Shown: piece by piece, positions 53,178-64,000 of the stretch
Position numbering within the stretch: position 1 is the stretch's first letter
How the letters are laid out: each line of letters opens with the position of its first letter
Notes under the pieces: generated by a model
Told to the model about the DNA's origin: nothing
Databases searched by the model: none
Seen by the model: the letters and a program-made list of their open reading frames with translations, nothing else
Translations under genes and position numbers: made by a program
Source of the DNA: Nematostella vectensis
Lineage: Eukaryota; Cnidaria; Anthozoa; Actiniaria; Edwardsiidae
Assembly (NCBI RefSeq): GCF_932526225.1
Contig: NC_064042.1
Span: forward strand, 3,953,001 to 4,017,000
Direction: 5' to 3'
Length of the DNA: 64,000 bases

Positions 53178-54486
53178 ATGGGCAACACCTGTTCACCGGT
53201 GGTGAAGAAATCTGGTGGTATACGCCTATGCGGGGATTTCAAGGTCACGTTAAACCCTGAGCTAGTGGCCGATTCCTATCCCCTTCCAACCCTAGATGAT
53301 CTGCAAGAAAAAATGAACGGTGGGTCTTTCTTTTCTAAGTTAGACCTTACCAAAGCATACTCCCAGATACCACTCGACGACTCTGCTAAACAGTTCACAA
53401 CCCTGACCACTCACAAAGGATTGTACGCCTACAATCGATTTCCATTTGGCGTAGCGTCCTCAGCAGCTATTTTCCAGCGACAGATGGACAGAATTTTCAA
53501 GGACCTTCCACAAGTATTGTGTTACCAAGACGACATCCTGGTGACAGGAAGAGACAGCGAAGAACACCTTACAAACCTGGAAGAAGTTTTGCGACGCCAA
53601 CACGCCAACGGTCTCACAGCACAACGAGAGAAGTGCAAATTCATGCAGCCATCGCTGAAATACCTCGGCCACGTCATCGACAAAGACGGAATCCACCCCA
53701 CGAGTGACAAGGTAGAAGCCATCAAGACGGCACCATCACCATCACGGAGATGTAACCCAGCTCCGTGCGTTCTTAGGCCTGGTAAACTACTACCAGAAGT
53801 TCCTACCCAACCTATCACAGGTCTTACAACCTCTTCATCAACTGCTGAAGAAGGACACCAAGTGGTGCTGGAGTGCCAAATGCCAGAAAGCTTTCACCAA
53901 AGTCAAATCAATGATCACAGTTGACAACGTGCTGGTACCCTATAACCCACATCTCCCAATCATACTCGACTGTGATGCGTCGGCATACGGCCTGGGCGCT
54001 GTTCTGTCGCACCAAATCCCTGATGGAACAGAGCGTCCCATCGCGTTTGCCTCGCGAACAATGAACAGCAGCGAGAAGAAATACGCACAGATCGACAAAG
54101 AAGCCCTCTCCATAGTCTTTGGCGTTACCAGATTCCATATCTACCTCTACGGACGCAACTTCACCCTCAGAACGGACCACCAGCCGCTCATGGCCATACT
54201 GGACCCCAAGAGAGGAATCCCTCCCATAGCAGCCATGCGCATGCAACGATGGGCCACCAAGTTATCGGCATACTTGTATGATATCCAATACAGGTCATCT
54301 AATGACCACTCCGGCGCAGATGCTCTTTCTCGCCTCCCCCAACACAAGGCTCCCAAGGATGGGTATTTTGACCTCGCCGATTTATACCAAGTGGAACAGA
54401 TGGATCGTCTTCCCGTCACAGCAGATGACATAAGAGAGCACATGGCAGCTGACCCTTGCTTCACGAAGTACATGATTATGTGCTGA
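53178..54486 (+). pseudogene. Inner element reverse transcriptase and RNase H
   Basis: RT motifs visible: GGIRLCGDFK, FSKLDLTKAYSQIPLD, RFPFGVASSAAIFQR, and the catalytic box as YQDD (VLCYQDDILVTG). A frameshift near 53735 moves the reading to the next frame. There the tether and RNase H read ILDCDASAYGLGAVLSH, DKEALSIVFGVTRF and RTDHQPL, up to a stop at 54484-54486. Confidence 0.85.
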
Positions 54487-55380
54487 ACGGATTCCCTCGC
54501 ACGATCCCGAGCGACAATGTGAAGCCGTTCCTGACGTGTGCACCCGAACTATCTCTTCACGAGGGATGTGTCATTCGAGGCCATCGCGTTGTCATTCCGA
54601 GCGCACTGAGAGCACGCACTCTCGACGAGCTACACGAGGGTCATTAAGGAATTGTCAAGATGAAGGAGCTTGCCCGTGGCCACATATGGTGGCCAGGAAT
54701 AGATAACGACATTGAGGACCTGGCAAAGAGTTGTGGACCGTGCAACGCCACACGGAATGCACCCCCATCGCGGTACCACCCATGGGCATACCCACAAGCA
54801 CCATGGGAGAGGATACACATTGACTTTGCCGGACCCGTGGATGGCATACATTTTCTAGTTGTTGTTGACGCTTACTCCAAATGGCTGGAAATAGTTCCCA
54901 TGCGCATGACTCGAGCTCCGCAACCATCAAGGTTCTTCATGATCTCTTTGCACGTTTCGGGCTACCCATTCACGTAGTCAGTGACAATGGCCCACAATTC
55001 ACTTCAGAAGCTTCCGACAAGTTCATGAAGCAGAACGGCGTTAAACACACCACTACAGCACCGTACCACCCAAAGAGCAACGGCCAGGCTGAAAGATTCG
55101 TCCAAACCTTCAAGTTGGCATACGAAGCCGGGCAGGGTCCTCCATCGCAGATCATTGCCGACTTCCTCTTGAAACAGCGCAACACCTCTAATGCAACTAC
55201 CCAGCAAATACCGGCCAAACTGATGTTGGGAAGAAACCTGCGCACACGTTTAGATTTGTTGTCACCATACAGACCAGCATCTCCTAAGACGGCACCTGCA
55301 CTATCACAACCGTCACGATGCTTCACCATTGGCCACAAGATATGGTATCGACCCTACAGCTTCCTTAGAAGAGGGGGGAA
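54456..55380 (+). pseudogene. Inner element integrase, broken
   Basis: The H...H/C..C zinc region (LDELHEGH, then MKELARGHIWWPGID, then CGPC) is interrupted by TAA at 54645-54647. The catalytic core continues with HIDFAGPVDG. A frameshift near 54910 leads to VSDNGPQFTSEASDKF and YHPKSNGQAERFVQTF. The open frame then runs into the 3' LTR. Confidence 0.8.
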
Positions 55381-55531
55381 TGTCATATATGTTGTGTACC
55401 ACACGTTGGGTACCCTGTGCAGGAGCGCGGTTACTTAGCCGTCCAGAGTGTTTTCCAGCTGTATGAACAGGCTCGTTGATTATATGCTAAATAAAGGTTC
55501 ATTCACACCTTCCTGCATACTCAACAAACAG

Positions 55532-57589
55532 GCTGCCATTTGGGATAAGCAGCGCACCTGAGTTCTTCCAACGCGACATGTCTGGTATCCTGGAGGGACT
55601 AGATGGTGTAGTGTGCCAGATGGATGACATCTTAATCCATGGGAAGGACCAAGCAGAACATGACAAACGTGTACGAGCGGTCCTAAACCGTATCCAGGAT
55701 GCAGGGATGACACTAAACAGCAAATGCGAGTTTAACAAACGGTCAATCAAGTTCCTGGCACACATCATTGACGGTAGTGGCATTTACGTCGACCCCAGTA
55801 AGACAGATGCCATCACCAGGTACCCAGTACCGACAACCGTCGCAGAGCTCCAAAGGTTCCTAGGTATGGTCAACCATGTTGCTAAGTTCGTGCCTAGACT
55901 AGCAGATCTCCACGGTACACTGCGCCAGCTGCTTCATAAAGATGGCTATGGGGTCCAGACCAGCAACAGGCATTCCAAAGGATTAAGGAGGTCCGGTCAT
56001 CATCGGAGGTGTTAGCGCTCTACAGTCCGAAGCGTGAGACCATAATCGCAGCAGATGCATCAAACGCAGGAATTGGTGCAGTCCTGATACAGATAGCGGA
56101 CGATGGCTCCCGTTGTCCTGTGTACTACGCGTCCCGTTCTCTGTCGGAGACAGAGCAGAGGTATGCGGTTATTGAAAAGGAAGCCTTAGCAGCTACTTGG
56201 GCCTGTGAAAGGTTTGCGCAGTATGGGTTAGGTCTTGAGTTCACGCTAGAGACAGATCACAATCCTCTAGTAACTTTGCTTTATACAACTGAATTATGCA
56301 AGATGCAGCCTCGCATAAAGAGATTCCAACTTAGACTAGTGCGTTTCAGTCCCCACGTAGTCTATGTTCCAGGTAAACAGCAGCTCACAGCGGATGCACT
56401 GTCGAGAGCGCCAGTAGGAAAGCCACTACCGGAAGACGTCATGTTGGTTGGAGAAGTTGAGAGCTATGTGGGTAAGACATTACATGGACTTCCTGCAACG
56501 CCAAACCGTCTCACAGAAATACTCACAGAAAGAGTGCTCCCTCATTCGTAGGTATTGTATGGAAGGATGGCCTGCTGATATGCCACATAGGCCCCTCATG
56601 CAGCCATATTGGGAGGCACAGAGCCAACTAGCAGTCGTGGATGATATCTTGCTGTATGACGAGCGGATCGTCATACCCCGGTCCATGAGGCTTGAAATCC
56701 TCTACCAGTATTCAAGACATGGTTTCTAATGCGGCACATGTGCAAAGGTTAAACAAGACCAGCGTGAGCCACTTCTGCCAAGTTCCTTTCCATCACGCCC
56801 ATGGGAGAGAATTGATATGGATTACTATCCTCGTTGGATAGAGATAAAGAGACTTTACAGTGAAACATCTAAAAATGTCATCAATGTTCTTAAGGAACTA
56901 TTTGCAACACACGGAATTCCAGACATTGCTATTTCGGACAATGGTCCTCAGTTTGTCCCGGAAATATTCAGCAAGTTTGCGGATACGTACGCCTTTATCC
57001 ATTATACTAGCTCACCTAAGTATGCTCCTGCTAATAGAGAAGCAGAGAGAGCAGTTGGTACGATTAAGGAACTGCTTAAGAAGAACAAGGACATTGGTCT
57101 TGCTCTCTTTTCGTATCGCTCTACACCTTTACAAAATGGTTTATCGCCAAGTGAGCTTCTCATGGGCGAAAGCTTAAAACGCAGCTACCTGTACTTCCAA
57201 GCACGCTACAGCCGAGAAATATGTCTTCCTACATACAGGAACAAGCAAGTTGTTTCCTTCAACAGACGACATAGAGCTGTATCACTGTGTGGGTCAAAGA
57301 CCAATCGAAACTAGGCAAAGTGCTATCACCGACACAGTACCCCAGATCATATCTGGTGAAAACGGGTGAAGGGATTCTTCGCAGGAATCGGTCAGCTCTG
57401 GTATCCACCACCGAAGAGCATACGGCGGAACCAACCGAACAAGCAGACGACACCGATGAAGAGTGGCCGAGTCCTCAGCCGCCTTTGCCAACAATCAGTA
57501 CAGAGTCGTCTACTCCAGCCATCACTCGTGTATCTCAGACAACCCGATCTGGTCGAATTGTCAGACCTCCAAAGCGTTTGGACTTGTAA
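55532..57589 (+). pseudogene. Outer element RT end, RNase H and integrase
   Basis: After the target duplication the outer RT resumes: RLPFGISSAPEFFQRDM, VCQMDDILIHGKDQAEH and KFLAHIIDGSGI. A shift near 56010 leads to RNase H (IIAADASNAGIGAVLI, YVPGKQQLTADALSRAP). Another near 56540 leads to an integrase that lacks its zinc region and part of the core before ISDNGPQFVPEIF and EAERAVGTIK. The last part (57287-57589) is the C-terminal domain ending GRIVRPPKRLDL. Confidence 0.8.
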
Positions 57590-57878
57590 GAACATTATAA
57601 ACATTTGAAAACTTAAAACATTAGCTATACAGTAGGCTTTATTAGTGGTTTCTAGAACATGTTACAGTTTAGACGTTAAGCTTGCTTCAGCTCCCAAAAT
57701 TTGTTATTAAGTATGGCAGTCCATACTTGGGGGAAGATGTAGTATTCGGTATACCTGTGGAGCGCCCGCATTGCATGTTGGGGTACGTGTTTGTAACTGA
57801 GTTGAGTGAGTCGCCATCTTGAATAAAACGTTGAGTTTGTACACACGGTTTTCCCTCTCACTGCGAGCGAATACTACA

Positions 57879-60265
<2,387 letters not shown>

Positions 60266-60525
60266 AATTTATGCAGCTCAGTGTTGATACCCTGCTGTGA
60301 GAAATACTTGAAGCATTACAAATCGGAATAGAATCCACAGAACAACGAAATCACGCCTATAACGCCTCAACATTAGCCCGAGTATCAAGGCCCTCAGGCC
60401 AAAGAGATTTTTTCTAACTTACTTTATTATGCATTTTGCCAGCTTTAAGATTACAACAAAGAGCTGAAGTATTGAAACTATTGTGATTTACTAATGTAAA
60501 TATAAAAATGCTTTTATATACTTAC

Positions 60526-61096
60526 CCTGTACTTTGAGTAGAGCCCCTGATGCAGACTGCCCAATAAGGAAGTTCTTTGAGGCGACACGACACTGTATGC
60601 TTTTGGTTCCGAATCCATCCGCGCTGTTGTTTACCTTCAGTGTAAACACCACATCATACACGGGAGATGAACCCGAGTACGATGCCGACATTACTCGATC
60701 ACTGAACGCTGGGTCCTTTCCTGAAGTTGTTGCATACATCTCGACCGATGGTCCACCAGCTACAGCCTGTTGCCAGATAGACATCGCTCCGATCTCTTCC
60801 CCCGAGTTCAGAGTCACTCTCCATGTCAGTGTGGCGTTCTCGCCATCGTTGAAGCAGACGGACGTGTTGTACTGCCACTGCCATGTAGTAGATGATGCAT
60901 CTGTCGGATAAAAAAAATGTATACATCGAATACCACTTATTCTCCTCAAGTACTCCAAATAGCTAGAACGTTGTCCACAAACGCTGTCTGAGTTGGTCAG
61001 TTTGTTGCTTTGACTCAATACAAAACATATTGTATCATACTTGCCTATAAGGCCTATATGTATGAAGGGGACCCAAATGATGATAGACAAAAGCAT
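60526..61096 (-). CDS. Minus-strand signal peptide and V-like domain (cassette d)
   Basis: Exon 61096-61045 (52 nt) encodes MLLSIIIWVPFIHIGLI and fits phase 1 only with a GC donor (ATAG|GCAAGT). Exon 60900-60526 (375 nt), acceptor ATCCGACAG, encodes [40 protein letters not shown] and DGFGTKSIQC...LLKVQG. It is intact and of the gene 0-2 V type. No Ig exon follows on the left before the LTR elements, so it is an orphan 5' end or a distant alternative N-terminus for gene 3. Confidence 0.65.
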
Positions 61097-61395
61097 CTTA
61101 AATGCTCATTAAAATTCAGTTGAAAATGGTTTAACAAAAATGAAACATTTGTGCTAATAAGAAAGACTGATCGTGGACGTTATGTTTAACAGCCAGACAT
61201 AGTCCACACGAACATGTGCATCAAGATATTGGGAGTCCTGTGTTATTTTCGCATGATATGCCGTGAGGCATTATGGGAGAGGAGGAAAATATCGTGGAGA
61301 CGACGCGGAAGTAACATTATAATAGAACCATCTAGAAACACGGCCAAATAACATGAAATAAGCATGTTTGTAGTTATTTTTTGATAGCATCAGGG
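61097..61395. promoter_or_regulatory. 299-bp divergent intergenic region, candidate bidirectional promoter
   Basis: It separates the ATG of cassette d (minus, 61096) from the ATG of the plus-strand cassette (61396). I see no strong TATA box in it. Assignment as a promoter rests only on the head-to-head layout. Confidence 0.35.
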
Positions 61396-61963
61396 ATGCG
61401 TATGCCAATTTTATTCTTCTTTGTCACCTTAGTCCGTGTTGCAGGTATGTATGATGATTTAAGTTTACTTAGTATACTCAAGCAATGGTTCTTCAAAGTT
61501 GGGCAAATTTACAGCCCATCTTTCTAGCTATTGGGAGTACTTGACGAGAATAAGTGATATTCGATGTATACACATTTTTATCCGACAGATGCATCATCTA
61601 CTACATGGCAGTGGCAGTACAACACGTCCGTCTGCTTCAACGATGGCGAGAACGCCACACTGACATGGAGAGTGACTCTGAACTCGGGGGAAGAAGTTGG
61701 AGCGATGTCTATCTGGCAACAGGCTGTAGCTGGTGGACCATGGGTCGAGATGTATTCTACAGTTTCAGGAAAAGACCCAGCGTTCAGTAATCGAGTAATG
61801 TCGGCATCGTACTCGGGTTCATCTCCCGTGTATGATGTGGTATTTACACTGAAGGTAAACAACAGCGCGGATGGATTCGGAACCAAAAGCATACAGTGTC
61901 GTGTCGCCTCAAAGAACTTCCTTATTGGGCAGTCTGCATCAGGGGCTCTACTCAAAGTGCAGG
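61396..61963 (+). CDS. Plus-strand signal peptide and V-like domain (partial gene)
   Basis: Exon 61396-61444 (49 nt) encodes MRMPILFFFVTLVRVA, ending in phase 1 at GCAG|GTATGT. Exon 61589-61963 (375 nt) encodes the V-like domain ([54 protein letters not shown]). It differs from cassette d at few codons, mostly in the GGPxVEMYxTxS loop. No further exon is seen in the remaining 2 kb; the rest may lie beyond the window. Confidence 0.65.
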
Positions 61964-62115
61964 GTAAGTATATAAAAGCATTTTTATATTTACATTAGTA
62001 AATCACAATAGTTTCAATACTTCAGCACTTTGTTTAATCTTAAAGCTGGCAAAATGCATAATAAAGTAAGTTAGAAAAATATCTTTTGCCTAGCCTGCCT
62101 ATTAACTAAGCCTAA

Positions 62116-62940
62116 GGGCCCATCCGCACTTGTACAAAACTTGTTTATTTAGACACAAATTCTGTCATCAACTGTAAGAAACAAGTGCGGATGCGTTTGT
62201 TCGGCTGAGACAAAATTTGTTCGGCCAGGCCAAACTACAAAGACGCCGCTGGGGAGGTTTGGAGCCCTACAAAACTAGGCCAAACGTCAAAATCATGTCG
62301 AACATGACAGCTTTGTCAATTATCACCCTACTTGATAACCCAACGTGATCGAATTGCGCGGGAAAGTTCATCTTCGCAGAGTGAATCGAGGTCACAACAT
62401 GGCGTACTTTCCTCGGGACTATTATTTCAACTATTATGGCGTAATTGTTGCCAACAGCAAGTCAAACGATACGCGTTTCATTCTCATCTGGCGATAAAAA
62501 AAATTCTCGGGAATTATTCTTTGGCGGTAATGAATTTCAAACCATGACTGCAATGGCCGAGGCAAAACCCAGTATGGTCGAAATAAACGTTGTCTTCGCC
62601 GATTTATGCGTTGTAAAATGACGTTCTGGTGAATTACGTTAAATTGCCAATAGCAAAGAAGAAGTAGAAGTTGTTGCTGATGTCGATAATATGAATAAAT
62701 TGCCAGAAACGACACGAGTAGAGCGATGTAATTCATTAAAAGGTAAACAAACCACACGTGCAATTTAATTCGCGCCAGAAATACGAGAATGCATTTTGAT
62801 TGACGTCGGCGGTTTGTAATTAATTTGTTTGGCCCGATAAGTGCGGATGTACTTCAGCTAATAACTTTTGGCCGAGACAAAATTTGTTATCATTTTTGTT
62901 CGGGCCAGACAAACTTTGTTCGACAAGTGCGGATAGGCCC
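62116..62940 (-). mobile_element. PIF/Harbinger-like DNA transposon, truncated
   Basis: The ends are inverted repeats (GGGCCCATCCGCACTTGT left; ACAAGTGCGGATAGGCCC right). A minus-strand frame at 62763-62434 carries RRRQRLFRPYWVLPRPLQSW and a later FDLLLATITP, resembling the N-terminal region of cnidarian Harbinger transposases. The catalytic part is absent. The target duplication is unclear (CTAA and ATAG flanks). Confidence 0.55.
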
Positions 62941-63119
62941 ATAGTCAATTCTACAATAAAGTTCAGGATTAGAGTATACACAACCCAACGTACATTCTAT
63001 CTAGAGACTATGTTGAGGCGTTATAGGCGTGATTTCGTTGTTCTGTGGATTCTATTCGGATTCGCGATGCTTCAAGTATTTCTCACAGCAGGGTGTCAAC
63101 TCTGAGCTGCATAATAAAT

Positions 63120-63890
63120 TCAAAGCCGTTTTTTTTAGAATCCTAGCTGATAATAAATATTTGGTATAACAGGTTTTGGAACTACGACTATGATTTTGTA
63201 GTTGTGTCCAATTTATTGTTATGTACCGTTTATGTAGATCCTATTTGGGGATTATTTATCATGTAGAGGCAGAAGTTTTCCAATCAGTAATGTCTAGGAA
63301 ATATGTAAAGTATGAGTGCCTCTGAAGATTTTTCATATTTAGATACGTTCTATTACTCTAATGCTATGAATGCAAAATGATTATTTATTTAGTTCAACAT
63401 TCAACTGAAATTGAAACAAATGTTAAACAGAGTAGAACCAAGCACTAATAACCCATTACCCTGCATCTTTATCTTGTTAGGACTGCATATTATGTTGTTT
63501 GCTCGTTTCAGTTTTTTAATGGGCATTTCCATTGTGTTGGAAGTCAACAATTGCTTGTTTTGCATTCCATATAAAGAATATCATGATTTTTTTAATTTAA
63601 AGAAAAGCTTTATTTAGTTATTTCACGTCAAACCAGACGAAATGTTTGTGTATCGAATATAATCTTTAATTTGTGTACTGAATATATCTGTTATAAATCC
63701 AATTTATTGAAGTTGTTGTTGTAGATTGATCTGGTTCCATTTTAGCCATGATTCATAACCATTTAGGCGATTTTCCTCCCTCATCTCGGTTCACCTCATC
63801 CCCACTAGTAATAAAATATGACAGGGTAGGAAGCTCCATGCCCTGGCAAACACATATTCGACTCTTCGAGGCAACTTTTTGGGCAGAAAG
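63120..63890. other. AT-rich non-coding sequence
   Basis: No exon-like frame with splice sites is visible on either strand. If the plus-strand V cassette belongs to a complete receptor gene, this is part of its first long intron. Confidence 0.5.
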
Positions 63891-63896
63891 TGGACA

Positions 63897-63976
63897 GGGC
63901 CTGGACACAATAGAAAATACAATGCAATGCCATGGCAACTGCTGAGACCATTGTATTCTGTATTGTGTCCAGGCCC
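63897..63976. repeat. Hairpin-forming inverted repeat
   Basis: GGGCCTGGACACAATAGAAA...CAATG faces CATTG...TTGTGTCCAGGCCC about 20 bases later. The arms are about 28 bases. It is probably the terminal or internal part of a MITE. Confidence 0.7.
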
Positions 63977-64000
63977 CGACCGCGCTCAGGGGACCGACAG

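Larger units (their letters stand above)
51523..55526 (+). mobile_element. Inner Ty3/Gypsy LTR retrotransposon nested in the outer RT
   Basis: The 146-bp LTRs at 51523-51668 and 55381-55526 begin TGTCATATATG and end CTCAACA; they differ at 4 positions. The flanks AACAG (51518-51522 and 55527-55531) are the 5-bp target duplication. TGGCGACGAG follows the 5' LTR as a likely primer-binding site, and a GAAGAGGGGGGAA tract precedes the 3' LTR. Confidence 0.92.
49675..57878 (+). mobile_element. Outer Ty3/Gypsy LTR retrotransposon, interrupted
   Basis: The 141-bp LTRs at 49675-49815 and 57738-57878 begin TGTAGTATTC and end ACTACA; they differ at about 7 positions. A purine-rich tract (TTGGGGGAAGA) precedes the 3' LTR. 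I see no matching target-site duplication (CCCCC on the left, GTTAT on the right). The coding region is broken by a second element at 51523-55526 and by further frameshifts. Confidence 0.85.
60270..63115. repeat. Large inverted repeat carrying two divergent V cassettes
   Basis: The left arm is about 60270-60970. The right arm is about 61500-63115, interrupted by a DNA transposon at 62116-62940. Both V exons, their introns and the outer flank are mirrored: TTGAGGCGTTATAGGCGTGA at 63013 faces its complement at 60350. The central part with the two signal peptides is not mirrored. Confidence 0.85.

Overview
The window is animal genomic DNA, most likely from a cnidarian and perhaps an anthozoan. 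It is intron-rich, about 40% GC, and full of LINE, Ty3/Gypsy, hAT and PIF/Harbinger debris. The LINE 3' fragment at 41.1-41.9 kb ends in a CxxC...H...C finger of a kind I associate with cnidarian and other marine-invertebrate elements. The species assignment is inference; the gene content below is read from the sequence.

The main content is a tandem array of paralogous single-pass immunoglobulin-superfamily receptor genes, nearly all on the minus strand. The reconstructed protein is: a signal peptide; an N-terminal V-like domain of about 125 residues; a run of Ig domains, one per exon, all in phase 1-1; a membrane-proximal Ig-like domain; a SEA-like domain split over three exons; a Thr/Pro stalk and/or an FN3 domain; one TM helix; two tiny cytoplasmic exons; and a long terminal exon packed with Tyr-based motifs (TxYxxV/I, SxYxxL, YxxL/V) resembling ITSM/ITIM/ITAM signalling motifs. 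The reading frames of consecutive exons join cleanly.

Layout: 0.15-0.47 kb, dead hAT transposase end. 1.7-2.3 kb, 5' end of gene 0 with a damaged V exon. 4.45-20.3 kb, gene 1 (ten Ig-type exons plus V). 21.95-29.9 kb, gene 2, shorter. 31.8-47.95 kb, gene 3, whose middle (33.2-43.4 kb) is a recent duplicate of gene 1's middle (5.7-17.9 kb). Upstream of gene 3 lie further signal-peptide and V cassettes (48.5, 48.9-49.5 and 60.5-61.1 kb). These are separated by two nested Ty3/Gypsy elements (49.7-57.9 kb) and a repeat field (57.9-60.2 kb). At 61.4-62.0 kb a V cassette points the other way, head-to-head with the last minus-strand cassette inside a large inverted repeat.

Fresh duplications, hybrid exons, frame-preserving exon modules, copy-variable tyrosine repeats and alternative-looking N-terminal cassettes together make this a candidate innate-immune or self/non-self (allorecognition-like) receptor cluster. 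That role is inferred from architecture; no ligand or function is shown by the sequence.
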